A stretch of DNA of 64,000 nucleotides from positions 124,001 to 188,000 of the forward strand of contig JAUZOE010000005.1 in the NCBI GenBank assembly GCA_030706605.1, in the 5' to 3' direction. Each line of letters begins with the position of its first letter. Position 1 is the first letter of the stretch. Positions 36,159 through 45,051 of this stretch are shown in pieces. Source of the DNA: Bacteroidota bacterium (GTDB taxonomy: Bacteria > Bacteroidota > Bacteroidia > Chitinophagales > Chitinophagaceae). A program made the translations under genes and the position numbers. The notes beneath the pieces are model-generated. The model worked only from the letters and a program-made list of their open reading frames with translations, was not told where the DNA came from and searched no databases.

Positions 36159-36530
36159 ATGAAGATTATTTTATTGATTGGAATCGGGGGCTTCATTGGC
36201 GCAATATCCCGATACCTTCTTTCTTTAGGTATACAAAATAAAATTCTTTCTACCTTTCCCTATGGCACATTAACTGTAAACATTATCGGATGTTTTTTAA
36301 TTGGGGTAGTTTATGCTTTAGGCGATAGGGGAAATATTTCAGCAGAATGGAGGCTTTTCTTAGCAACAGGTATACTGGGTGGATTTACGACCTTTTCATC
36401 TTTTTCTAATGATACCGTAAGTATGCTGCGGGATGCACAATATGGATATGCTTTTTTGTATGCAGGCAGTAGTATATTACTTGGGCTGCTAGCCACTTTT
36501 TGCGGTATTTTTTTAATTAAACTTCTCTAA
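36159..36530 (+). CDS. crcB: Fluoride channel/exporter CrcB (FluC)
   Basis: The protein has 123 residues with four membrane helices. GGFIGAISRYLLSL, GTLTVNIIGCFLIGV and GFTTFSSFSNDT are the Fluc signatures, including the conserved Asn in the pore and the Phe-box region. It forms a dual-topology dimer that lets fluoride out of the cell. No crcB-motif (fluoride) riboswitch is visible in the 37-base spacer upstream. It is followed one base later by a DUF190 gene. Confidence 0.93.
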   Translation: MKIILLIGIGGFIGAISRYLLSLGIQNKILSTFPYGTLTVNIIGCFLIGVVYALGDRGNISAEWRLFLATGILGGFTTFSSFSNDTVSMLRDAQYGYAFLYAGSSILLGLLATFCGIFLIKLL

Positions 36531-36531
36531 A

Positions 36532-36879
36532 ATGGAAAATAATCCTTCTGCAAAATTACTTCGTATTTTTCTTGGCGAATCTGACAAATATCATCAGCAA
36601 TCCCTCTACGAAACCATTGTTTTTGAAGCAAAAAAACAATCACTTTCCGGCGCTACTGTTACCAGGGGAATTATGGGTTTTGGAGCCAATAGCCGGATTC
36701 ATTCTGCCAAACTTTTTGATATTTCATCTGATTTGCCGGTAGTAATTGAAATAGTAGATACTGAAGAAAAAATTTCTAAGTTTATAAAAACAGTGGAAGA
36801 TTTTTTTGAAGAAACAAAATCGGGAGGACTTATTACTATTGAAAAAGCAGAAGTAATCAGGTATAAATCGGGAAAATAA
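36532..36879 (+). CDS. DUF190 family protein
   Basis: The protein has 115 residues. AKLLRIFLGESDKYHQQSLYETIVFEAKKQ, with GATVTRGIMGFG, is the DUF190 signature; the fold is ferredoxin-like and related to PII regulators. Such genes very often neighbour crcB, and a role in fluoride response is suspected. It starts one base after crcB, so the two are certainly co-transcribed. Confidence 0.9.
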   Translation: MENNPSAKLLRIFLGESDKYHQQSLYETIVFEAKKQSLSGATVTRGIMGFGANSRIHSAKLFDISSDLPVVIEIVDTEEKISKFIKTVEDFFEETKSGGLITIEKAEVIRYKSGK

Positions 36880-36914
36880 TTTTTACTTATTGGTAATCCT
36901 TAAATCATTAGCTC

Positions 36915-37454
36915 ATGTACACGTTACACCCATGGCACGGCGCTCATTTTGGAACTGAGGCTCCGAAAATTGTAAATGCACTTATTGAAATTCCGCAAGG
37001 TTCCAAATCAAAATATGAAATAGATAAAGAAACCGGCCTATTAAAATTAGACCGGGTCATCTATTCTTCTTTTCACTATCCTATTAATTATGGTTTTATT
37101 CCACAAACACTGGGCAAAGATGGTGATCCACTGGATATTTTAGTCATGTGCTCAGAAGCTATCCAGCCATTATGCCTTGTAGAGGCTTATGTAATTGGGA
37201 ATATGCAAATGATAGATTCGGGATTAATAGATGATAAAATAATTGCAGTTGCTTTAAGAGATCCTGGCGTTAACTATATTACCAATCTTAAGGAAGTGCC
37301 ACAACACTTTTTCACAGTACTCAAAAATTATTTTGAACAATACAAAGTATTAGAAGATAAAAAAGTAGAGATTAATGATTTCCAGAAAAAAGAAGTAGCC
37401 TTTGATATTATCAAAGAATCAATAGAGTTTTATAAAGAGTCTTTTCCGAAGTGA
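36915..37454 (+). CDS. ppa: Inorganic pyrophosphatase, family I
   Basis: The protein has 179 residues. IEIPQGSKSKYEIDKETG, HYPINYGFIPQT and KDGDPLDILVM (the Asp metal ligands) are family I signatures. It hydrolyses pyrophosphate to phosphate in the cytoplasm and is a classic fluoride-inhibited enzyme. It lies 35 bases after the DUF190 gene, so crcB-DUF190-ppa forms one fluoride-tolerance-type cluster. Confidence 0.95.
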   Translation: MYTLHPWHGAHFGTEAPKIVNALIEIPQGSKSKYEIDKETGLLKLDRVIYSSFHYPINYGFIPQTLGKDGDPLDILVMCSEAIQPLCLVEAYVIGNMQMIDSGLIDDKIIAVALRDPGVNYITNLKEVPQHFFTVLKNYFEQYKVLEDKKVEINDFQKKEVAFDIIKESIEFYKESFPK

Positions 37455-37644
37455 TGTAAATATTTTTTAACATTTTTCAAAAATTACGCATTATTAATTT
37501 TTAAGAATTTTGCTTACTGATTGCCATTCTGACTACAAGCCAACATTACAAATTAATGTTTGGTTAGAAAAAAGGCTACTTCTTTTATATAAATTCAAGG
37601 TTAAAGTGACAAGAAATATAAAAATAAAAGGGTTGATTCTTTAC

Positions 37645-38193
37645 TTATTTTGGAAGCAGCACTTTGTTGATTACATGAATGACACCATTACTTTGGTTAA
37701 CGTCAGCTATAGTGATCATGGCCATTCCGCCATTTTCATCAGTTACTATTAAGTTCTTTCCCTTCCTGCTTAAATAAATATTTTCGCCTTCTACTGTTTT
37801 TAAAGAGGCTTTGCCATGATGTGCTTTTACCATTTTCATCAAATCCATTGAACTTAATTTGCCGGGAACTACATGATAAGTAAGAATGGAAGTAAGCTTT
37901 GCTTTGTTTTCTGGCTTCAGTAAAGTAGCTACTGTTCCGGCAGGCAAGGCATCAAATGCTTCGTTAGTAGGAGCAAATACGGTAAACGGGCCTTTACTTT
38001 CTAATGTGGACACTAGCCCTGCTGCTTTCACTGCTGTTACCAAAGTAGTATGATCTTTTGAATTGACTGCATTTTCTACAATATTTTTTGTAGGATACAT
38101 GGCTGCGCCGCCTACCATTTTAATTTGAGCAATACTGTTAGTAGAAACGAATGCGCTAAGGACAAACAGTCCTAATAATTTAATCTTTTTCAT
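37645..38193 (-). CDS. Secreted fasciclin (FAS1) domain protein
   Basis: The protein has 182 residues. The signal peptide (1-22) ends SIAQ. One FAS1 domain follows, with the H1 block FTVFAPTNEAFDALP, the central YHVVPGK, and the H2 block NGVIHVINKVLLP. FAS1 proteins are exported adhesion or surface proteins. It lies downstream of the anti-sigma/sigma pair on the same strand with a 214-base gap, an arrangement often seen in Bacteroidota and other phyla. Confidence 0.92.
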   Translation of the reverse strand: MKKIKLLGLFVLSAFVSTNSIAQIKMVGGAAMYPTKNIVENAVNSKDHTTLVTAVKAAGLVSTLESKGPFTVFAPTNEAFDALPAGTVATLLKPENKAKLTSILTYHVVPGKLSSMDLMKMVKAHHGKASLKTVEGENIYLSRKGKNLIVTDENGGMAMITIADVNQSNGVIHVINKVLLPK

Positions 38194-38407
38194 TTTGTAA
38201 TTTTTTGGTTAATGATTTTATATAAACCACTTACGCATTTATGAATGAGTTGGATTGGACTATTACAAAAAAAGAAAAGAATTGATCTATAGTTTCTTTA
38301 AAGAATCATTATGCAACCTGGAAATTTTGCGTCCGTCTATTAAAAAGAATAAAGAAATATATTAATACCGGCTAAAATAGCTTCTGTTACATGGGGAAGC
38401 AAAGGCT

Positions 38408-39202
38408 TTACATTTTTGCGCTTACTATCATTTCATCCATAGTTGGCGTAGGACTTCCGCCGGATTTTTCCAGTGTGATAGCAAAGGCATCCACTTTACC
38501 GAAAGATTTCATTTTTTGTATATGGTAAATTCCTTTTTTAGTAGCAATCATACCGCCGTCTATAGGTTTGCCATCCACAATTGCCCATAGTTGGTATTGC
38601 TTGCCCTCAGGCACTTCCGGTAGATTAGAAGGGTCAATATAAACCTGGCCGGTATTTTTCATCCAGAAGATTTTTGCAACAGCGCCAGGTTCTTTGGGTG
38701 TGCCGTTTAAAACTACAGGCTGAGCATATTTGTTGGTGACTACATCCAGGTCTGTGCTCATAGCCATATTTGATTTTTCCTGCTGGTCAATCTTTTGTTG
38801 GGCAAGTGTGAGATCATTAAGAGCTGTATGGTATTTATTATAAAATGAATAAATAAGCACCGTGCTTTCTATCAATAAAATAAATAATAAAGCTGCCGCT
38901 ATTTTAAAAAACAATGGAATCCTGTATTCCTTCCGGGATATGGGAATAACGGGTACAGGTACACTATCTTTGAGTGGCTGAGAAGCAATTTCGTTAAAAA
39001 TCTTTTCTTTTACTGAAGAAGAAGGTTGCATGGCATTAGCCTGTGCATAGTCTTCTAAAGATTTTTCAATTTCATCTAACTCCCGTTTTACTTCAGGATG
39101 ATTTTTTAGATAGTCTTCTACCATATTCGTTTCTTCAGGTGAAGAAATACCCATGGCATAAAGCTCAAGTAAACCGGATGATATGAATTCTTCTTTATTC
39201 AA
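38408..39202 (-). CDS. Anti-sigma factor, RskA-like
   Basis: The protein has 264 residues. The N-terminal cytoplasmic region (SGLLELYAMGISSPEETNMVEDYLKNHPEV) binds the sigma factor. One membrane helix lies at about 97-118. The C-terminal periplasmic anti-sigma-K domain has KQYQLWAIVDGKPIDGGMI and FAITLEKSGGSPTPT. The zinc-binding H-x3-C-x2-C motif is absent. It starts one base downstream of the sigma gene's stop, an obligate operon. Confidence 0.9.
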   Translation of the reverse strand: MNKEEFISSGLLELYAMGISSPEETNMVEDYLKNHPEVKRELDEIEKSLEDYAQANAMQPSSSVKEKIFNEIASQPLKDSVPVPVIPISRKEYRIPLFFKIAAALLFILLIESTVLIYSFYNKYHTALNDLTLAQQKIDQQEKSNMAMSTDLDVVTNKYAQPVVLNGTPKEPGAVAKIFWMKNTGQVYIDPSNLPEVPEGKQYQLWAIVDGKPIDGGMIATKKGIYHIQKMKSFGKVDAFAITLEKSGGSPTPTMDEMIVSAKM

Positions 39203-39203
39203 T

Positions 39204-39752
39204 TTATTGTTGTAATAATTTTCTTAATTCCATAATTGCCGTTCGCATTCTTGTTTTTACGGTACCTAACGGGATTTCTAATTTTTTTGAAATTTCGTCT
39301 TGTGTAAAACCTTCAAAATAAGCCAGGTCAATTATTTGTTTTTGCTCAATTTTAAGTTGCACCAAATGCTTTCTGACTCCAAGTGCATCAAAGCTGGTAG
39401 CGACATTGGCATCATTGCTCACGTTATCTACGGCATTTTCAACATTTTGGATTTTAGTTTGTTTCTTGTAACTTTTACTTCTGATGGTATCTATAGCCAA
39501 ATTCCGCGCAATATTCAGCATCCAGGTAAAAAGCCTTCCTTTCGTACGGTCATAGCTGGAAAAGTTGTTCCAGATTTTTACAAATGCCTCCTGCAAAACA
39601 TCTTCTGCCAATTCATGATTTTCAAGCATTTTAAATATGATACCATATAAAGCCCCTGAATAATTATCATACAAATAGGCAAAAGCAGATTGATCACCGG
39701 ATTTGAGTAATTCAATTAATTCGTCTTCATTGTATTTTATCGTTCCTTGCAA
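39204..39752 (-). CDS. ECF RNA polymerase sigma factor (SigK-like)
   Basis: The protein has 182 residues with regions sigma-2 (FAYLYDNYSGALYGIIFKML, LAEDVLQEAFVKIWNNF) and sigma-4 (DLAYFEGFTQDEISKKLEIPLGTVKTRMRTAI). It is paired with the membrane anti-sigma gene directly downstream; the fasciclin gene is a likely member of its regulon. Confidence 0.94.
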   Translation of the reverse strand: MQGTIKYNEDELIELLKSGDQSAFAYLYDNYSGALYGIIFKMLENHELAEDVLQEAFVKIWNNFSSYDRTKGRLFTWMLNIARNLAIDTIRSKSYKKQTKIQNVENAVDNVSNDANVATSFDALGVRKHLVQLKIEQKQIIDLAYFEGFTQDEISKKLEIPLGTVKTRMRTAIMELRKLLQQ

Positions 39753-39779
39753 ATGAATTTATAAGAGGCTTTAAAAAAA

Positions 39780-39787
39780 TAAAGATA
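39780..39787 (-). promoter_or_regulatory. -7-like box of the ECF sigma gene
   Basis: On the minus strand this reads TATCTTTA, one base off TAnnTTTG, 27 bases before the ATG. Confidence 0.3.
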
Positions 39788-39830
39788 AATTTTTTATAAC
39801 ACAAATTTGTTCATGAATAATACAAAAAAA

Positions 39831-41024
39831 TTATTTCTCGAAAAAAGCGACGCTTCCCCCTACCCATTCTTTATCCATATTATAGCTCACGCCTATCATT
39901 TTTCCTTTACTTAATCTTGCCAGGTTAGAAACTGCCACTGGTCTTTTCTTATCTTTACCCCAGAAATAAAAAATTCTGATCTCGGCTTTTGCGGGGATAT
40001 CGGGTGTCTGTATTACATCAGCATATTTTACTTTACGTTGCAATATCCAGTTCTCCGGGTCTTTTACACCATCAATATCATCCTGCATAATATCGATTAT
40101 CACGCCCTTCCCTGCAAAAGAAAATAATGGTTTCAAGACAAAGTTTTCAAGATCTCCGGGTAGTTGTGTTATCTCATTTAAGAAAAAAGTTTCGGGTACA
40201 TAAGGATGTTGAATAAAGGGAAGGGTAAATTTACTGATCCGGTAAAACCAGTTGGGATGCGGTACCCACTCTACATCTAATGGTTGTGTAATATCCACAA
40301 TGTTTCCCAATGAGTCTTTATTTTGTAACAGTTCATCGAAAATAATGCGATTATAAATTCTCTTTACTTCAATCTTTCTTCCGTCTTTTATATAAAACAA
40401 TTTCTGCCGTTCCCGCACCAAGTCAGTAATACAGATGATAGGAATGGTAAGGTAATCCTGTGTGCAATAAAAGTCGATCCGGGTCTTTTGTTCGTGAGGT
40501 TTTATTTCCAGCAAAATCACATTTTCAGGTTCGTGACCTCCTAAAATAATTTCTCTTAAAAATTGAATATAGGTTTCATCATTATATCCGTTTAAATAGT
40601 GGTCAAAATTTGCTGGAATAGAAAAATGCTTTTTGATTACCTGCGGAAAATAAACCTGGAAAGCAAATAAGGAAGGAAATCCCTGCATTTCTATTAATTG
40701 AGGTTCCAGCTCGCCTCTGTCATTTTCACAAATCCCAAAATCAAAAACAAGAAAATCAGTGTGTTCATTTTCCAAAGGAACTTTTTCTGTGGAAGGAATA
40801 GATCTTTGGGTTAATTCTTTAAAATTGGGAGCCACAATTACATCCACAATAGCTTCGCAGGCTTCTACCATTTTGGCAGTAAAATCTTTGGGAACAAAGA
40901 TGGGAGTTTCCGCCACGCGGAAAACAATGTCACCCGGATGTTTACTATCAAGATCTTTTAAAAAATCTTCATATTTCTTAGAGGTAAATTGAGCATTAAA
41001 TTGTTCTCTTAGTTCAGGTATCAT
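39831..41024 (-). CDS. Uncharacterised ATP-grasp-like protein
   Basis: The protein has 397 residues, soluble, without a signal peptide. The C-terminal half has ATP-grasp-like features: FVLKPLFSFAGKGVIIDI (Lys plus glycine-rich loop) and NWILQRKVKYADVI (the hinge region). The N-terminal half (FLVFDFGICENDRGELEPQLIEMQGFPSLFAFQ) resembles ligases that join a carboxylate to an amine. I cannot name substrate or product. It lies 38 bases after the class I amidotransferase gene on the same strand, which suggests a two-step amide- or peptide-forming unit. Confidence 0.6.
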   Translation of the reverse strand: MIPELREQFNAQFTSKKYEDFLKDLDSKHPGDIVFRVAETPIFVPKDFTAKMVEACEAIVDVIVAPNFKELTQRSIPSTEKVPLENEHTDFLVFDFGICENDRGELEPQLIEMQGFPSLFAFQVYFPQVIKKHFSIPANFDHYLNGYNDETYIQFLREIILGGHEPENVILLEIKPHEQKTRIDFYCTQDYLTIPIICITDLVRERQKLFYIKDGRKIEVKRIYNRIIFDELLQNKDSLGNIVDITQPLDVEWVPHPNWFYRISKFTLPFIQHPYVPETFFLNEITQLPGDLENFVLKPLFSFAGKGVIIDIMQDDIDGVKDPENWILQRKVKYADVIQTPDIPAKAEIRIFYFWGKDKKRPVAVSNLARLSKGKMIGVSYNMDKEWVGGSVAFFEK

Positions 41025-41062
41025 ACTTATTTTATTTTATCACATTGTGTGATAAGAATCTA

Positions 41063-41911
41063 TTAGATAGCATAAACCGAATGTAAATCATGTAGTGCAA
41101 TATTTAAAAAATTGGGAAGTATATGCGAATAGGTCCATGAAATTTTATCAGGGTCGTCCAATTGTTCAATCATAGATTTCCATTTAGCATATCCATAATT
41201 GTCAATTACCATTTTCTTTTTTTCATCTGTTTGCAGGTACATGCTCATACCTGCTGCATCAGCTTCGGGGTGAAACTGAGTACCCAGGAAATAATCACTG
41301 AAGCGGATACCCATAATTGCTCTTTCATAAGGAACATGTGGCCTGTCTTTTTCTATACATAATATTTTTGCACCTAAGCCTCGTATCCTGTTGTATTTTG
41401 GTTGTACCACCTGGTAATCGCGGCTGTCAACTGCATAAAAAGGATCCTTCATGTCTTCAAAAGCTGGTTCCTCATTTCCTTCGGGAAGCAGGTGAACGGG
41501 GAAAACACCAAATGCACCGGATTTGCGTTTGGTAATTTCTCCAATTTTATAATATCGACAAATTAATTGATAGGAGTGGCAGATAAAAAAAATATATTTC
41601 TTTTGACTATTAGCCGGGTTATTATTCCAGCGCTCCATTTTTTCAAACCATTGAAAATAAAGAGTATCCCATTCCATGCCTTCACTTTCAGTAGGGCTTC
41701 CGGGGCCGCCCGTACTTATATAAACATCATAATCCATCCCGGGTAATTCATTTTTTAACCGGACATCAAATTCTTTTGCTACAATATCAATATGATTCAT
41801 TTTTCCATATTCGCTGATAATCTCTCTTATGCATCTCATGCCCTGGTTTTCATGCCCTTCGTAAAGATCTAAAATGGCAATATGAATGATCTGTTTTTCG
41901 CTGAAATTCAT
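41063..41911 (-). CDS. Class I glutamine amidotransferase-like protein
   Basis: The protein has 282 residues from ATG 41911; the frame extends 17 codons upstream but MNFSEKQIIHIAILDLYEGHENQG is the likely start. STGGPGSP (66-73) forms the oxyanion strand. The nucleophile is C111 in FFICHSYQ, and the dyad is H214-x-E216 in GTQFHPEAD. It is a stand-alone glutaminase domain, longer than usual, resembling GuaA-type amidotransferases. The true acceptor subunit is unknown; the ATP-grasp-like gene 38 bases downstream is the obvious candidate. It follows glgC by 94 bases. Confidence 0.75.
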   Translation of the reverse strand: MNFSEKQIIHIAILDLYEGHENQGMRCIREIISEYGKMNHIDIVAKEFDVRLKNELPGMDYDVYISTGGPGSPTESEGMEWDTLYFQWFEKMERWNNNPANSQKKYIFFICHSYQLICRYYKIGEITKRKSGAFGVFPVHLLPEGNEEPAFEDMKDPFYAVDSRDYQVVQPKYNRIRGLGAKILCIEKDRPHVPYERAIMGIRFSDYFLGTQFHPEADAAGMSMYLQTDEKKKMVIDNYGYAKWKSMIEQLDDPDKISWTYSHILPNFLNIALHDLHSVYAI

Positions 41912-42005
41912 GGGGCAAATATAATTACTAGTTGCCAGATAGTAAATCAGCAGTACTTTCAATAAACGTTTGAGGCATTACACTTCTCTCTTATCTGCTC
42001 AACAA

Positions 42006-43289
42006 TCATTCTACAACAAACCCATCAGGAATGACAGATCCTTTTTTTATAACTATAATTCCATCTTTAATAGTATATAATACATCATCCCTGTTTTCCA
42101 GGTGTTTACCACCTTTTATCCTGACGTCGTTTCCTATACGGCAATTTTTATCAATAATAGCATTACTAATATAACAGTTGTCACCAATACCAAGTTTTGG
42201 CAAATCTCTTTCCGAAGCATAATTCATCTCCTCAATGGTTTCATAAAAATCAATACCCATTATATAACATTTAAAAATTTTAGTGCCATATCCGATCCTT
42301 GTCCTGATACCGACCACACAATCTTCAATCCTTTCTGCATTAATGATGCAACCATCTGCAGCGATAGTATTGATAAGTGTTGTGCCACTGATCTTTGCAG
42401 GAGGTAACATCCTGGGACGGCTATAAATTTTATTTTCGTTATCAAAAATATTGAATGGCGGTAATTCCTGAGTTAAGGCAAGATTGGCTTCAAAAAAAGA
42501 GGAAATATTCCCGATATCGGTCCAGTATCCACTATATTGATAACTCAATACATTATAATCATTTATGGAATTTGGAATAATTTCTTTACCAAAATCAGTA
42601 GCATTTTTATGCTGCTTTTCTAAAAGATTAAAAAGAATTTCTTTTTTAAATAGATAAATACCCATTGAAGCAAGATAGTTTCTACCGGCATTTTGCATTT
42701 CTTCGTTTGTATCGCTTATCCAATCCGGCAAGAGATCCAGACCTGGTTTTTCAATAAATGATATAATCCTGTTTTGATCATCTGCTTTTAAAATACCAAA
42801 TTCAGTGGCTTCATTTTGAGTTACAGGGATAGTAGCAATCGTAATATCTGCATTTTCTTTTTCGTGAATACGAAACATATTCCCAAAATCCATTTGATAT
42901 AGCTGGTCGCCAGATAGAATAAGTACATGATCAAATTCAAAATTAACTAAGTGCCTTAAAGATTGTCTTACTGCATCGGCAGTTCCCTGGTACCATGAAG
43001 TGCTATCAGGAGTTTGTTCTGCAGCGAGAATATCTACAAAACCATTACTAAAAGCACTGAACTGATACGTGTTTTTTATATGCTGATTCAGAGATTTTGA
43101 ATTGAACTGCGTAAGCACAAAAATCCTGTTGATGCTGGAATTAATACAATTCGAAATCGGAATATCCACTAAACGGTATTTCCCGGCAAGAGGTACCGCT
43201 GGCTTACTTCTGTTAGCTGTAAGAGGGTACAGGCGGGAACCTGCTCCCCCACCAAGAATTACTGCAACAACTGATTTGCTTATCCACAT
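42006..43289 (-). CDS. glgC: Glucose-1-phosphate adenylyltransferase
   Basis: The protein has 427 residues. GGGAGSRLYPLT (13-24) is the nucleotide-binding loop; KPAVPLAGKYRLVDIPISNCINS, the FVLTQFNSKSLNQHI block and GTADAVRQ are GlgC signatures. The C-terminal left-handed beta-helix is intact. It makes ADP-glucose from glucose-1-phosphate and ATP, the committed step of glycogen synthesis. glgA lies 236 bases upstream on the same strand. Confidence 0.96.
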   Translation of the reverse strand: MWISKSVVAVILGGGAGSRLYPLTANRSKPAVPLAGKYRLVDIPISNCINSSINRIFVLTQFNSKSLNQHIKNTYQFSAFSNGFVDILAAEQTPDSTSWYQGTADAVRQSLRHLVNFEFDHVLILSGDQLYQMDFGNMFRIHEKENADITIATIPVTQNEATEFGILKADDQNRIISFIEKPGLDLLPDWISDTNEEMQNAGRNYLASMGIYLFKKEILFNLLEKQHKNATDFGKEIIPNSINDYNVLSYQYSGYWTDIGNISSFFEANLALTQELPPFNIFDNENKIYSRPRMLPPAKISGTTLINTIAADGCIINAERIEDCVVGIRTRIGYGTKIFKCYIMGIDFYETIEEMNYASERDLPKLGIGDNCYISNAIIDKNCRIGNDVRIKGGKHLENRDDVLYTIKDGIIVIKKGSVIPDGFVVE

Positions 43290-43525
43290 AGTTTTTAATT
43301 TTAGTTTTATTTTTGAATTTATATTTAACCCGGAATTTTATGTATAATGATTTTCCTAAAACAGGTAGGTTCCTGACAACTCAGCCTGCACCACTTAAAA
43401 GACAATCGTGTAAATAATGAAGCTTTCCCTATTCCAGAATCTTTTCTTTAAACTTTGAATTTATTAACTTTTTAATTGATTAACTAATTAAATTTAATTT
43501 ATCTTATTATAAGCATACTAACAAT

Positions 43526-44935
43526 CTATGAATTATATAAATTAATATAAATCTGGGCACTCTTTTCCCAACTATGATCTATTTTCATGATATGCTTTCT
43601 TATTTTATTTACTTTGTCCTTTTGTTGATACAATTCAATTGCCCGGTGAATTGCATTACAAATGTCACCAACTGAAGCTATATCAAAGCATATCCCAAAA
43701 CCACCTGGCTCCCCGAAATCTTTTACGGTATCTTTCAATCCTCCGGTACGTCTGACTATCGGGATAGTGCCATAACGTAAAGCATAAATCTGGTTAAGCC
43801 CGCAAGGTTCTACCCGACTGGGCATTAATAAAAAATCGGCTCCTGCATACATCTGATGACTTAATTTTTCATTATACCCTATCATCGAATTGTAATATCC
43901 AAAAAACTGATTTTGCAAATTCTCTAATTGAAATTCCACTGCTTTATCTCCGCTTCCCAGGATCAGGAAATTCATTTTGCCTTCCATATAATAAATAGAA
44001 TCGCCAATTACCGCAGGTAGAAGATCCGCTGCTTTTTCTCCGACTAATCTCCCGATAAATACAATTAAAGGCTTGCTTTCGTCGAGATTAAATTGATCAC
44101 ATAATATTTTTTTGTTGGCAGCTTTTTTCTCTTTATAATCATCAATATCATATACATATTCCAGGAAAGCATCTGTTTTTGGGTTCCACACTTCATTATC
44201 AATGCCATTCAGAATTCCGAAACATTTACCTCTTTCATATTCAAATAATTTTTCTAACCCATTAGCTTCATGCATTAATTCTCCCAGGTATCCAGGGCTT
44301 ACCGTATTCACTTTTTCAGCACATTTTATGCCTGAAGCAAGTGGGTTGATATTTTTTTCCCAGTCAAGCATACCCCATTTCCATTTATCCCATTCGGGAA
44401 GATAATTAGATTTATTCCAGTCCATCCAGCCCTGGTATTGTGCATTATGGATAGTAAGAATTGTTTTAACCGAAGACAAATTCCGGTATATAAAACAATG
44501 TTTCATGATAAAAGGAATCAATGCCGTATGATGATCATGCACATTAATCACATCCGGGTGATGTTTCCATTTGCTAACCCAGTCTACTACTGCAATTTGA
44601 AAAGCTGTGAAACGCTCGGTATCATCACCATAACCATAAATTTTTTCCCGATCAAGTAGTCCAAAAATGTCCACCAGGTAAAGATCAAAACCTAAAGAAT
44701 TATTTACTTGTTTAATAATAGTATAATCAAGCCAATAATTAGCCATGCCAAATGCACCTTTATGAACCACTTCAAATTCATGTTCGTACAAAAATTTTGT
44801 ACGATACATTGGCATCACCACTTTAGCAATATGTCCTAATTTATTTTGATATTTCGGCAAGGCTCCAACTACATCACCTAAACCTCCCGCTTTGGCAACC
44901 GGATAACATTCTGCGCTTACATGTAAAATTTCCAT
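43526..44935 (-). CDS. glgA: Glycogen synthase (ADP-glucose, GT5)
   Basis: The protein has 469 residues. KAGGLGDVVG (15-24) binds ADP-glucose. INVHDHHTALIPFIMK, VNTVSPGYLGEL, FIGRLVGEKAADLL and MPSRVEPCGLNQIYALRYGTIPIVRRTGGL are GT5 signatures with the catalytic Glu in the EPCG block. It extends alpha-1,4-glucan chains. It is divergent from the sugar transporter gene at 45052. Confidence 0.96.
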   Translation of the reverse strand: MEILHVSAECYPVAKAGGLGDVVGALPKYQNKLGHIAKVVMPMYRTKFLYEHEFEVVHKGAFGMANYWLDYTIIKQVNNSLGFDLYLVDIFGLLDREKIYGYGDDTERFTAFQIAVVDWVSKWKHHPDVINVHDHHTALIPFIMKHCFIYRNLSSVKTILTIHNAQYQGWMDWNKSNYLPEWDKWKWGMLDWEKNINPLASGIKCAEKVNTVSPGYLGELMHEANGLEKLFEYERGKCFGILNGIDNEVWNPKTDAFLEYVYDIDDYKEKKAANKKILCDQFNLDESKPLIVFIGRLVGEKAADLLPAVIGDSIYYMEGKMNFLILGSGDKAVEFQLENLQNQFFGYYNSMIGYNEKLSHQMYAGADFLLMPSRVEPCGLNQIYALRYGTIPIVRRTGGLKDTVKDFGEPGGFGICFDIASVGDICNAIHRAIELYQQKDKVNKIRKHIMKIDHSWEKSAQIYINLYNS

Positions 44936-45051
44936 TGAATGAAAATAAGAAGTTTCAAATTAATAATCATTTTCTTATAAAAAAATTTTAAATAAAAAAA
45001 TCTAAAACTTAAAATTTTTCTATTACTTTCATTTTTAAAAAATAATATATA

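Noticed and set aside
37510-37752. Plus-strand 80-codon frame
   Set aside because: It overlaps the 3' end of the fasciclin gene on the other strand and has no family features.
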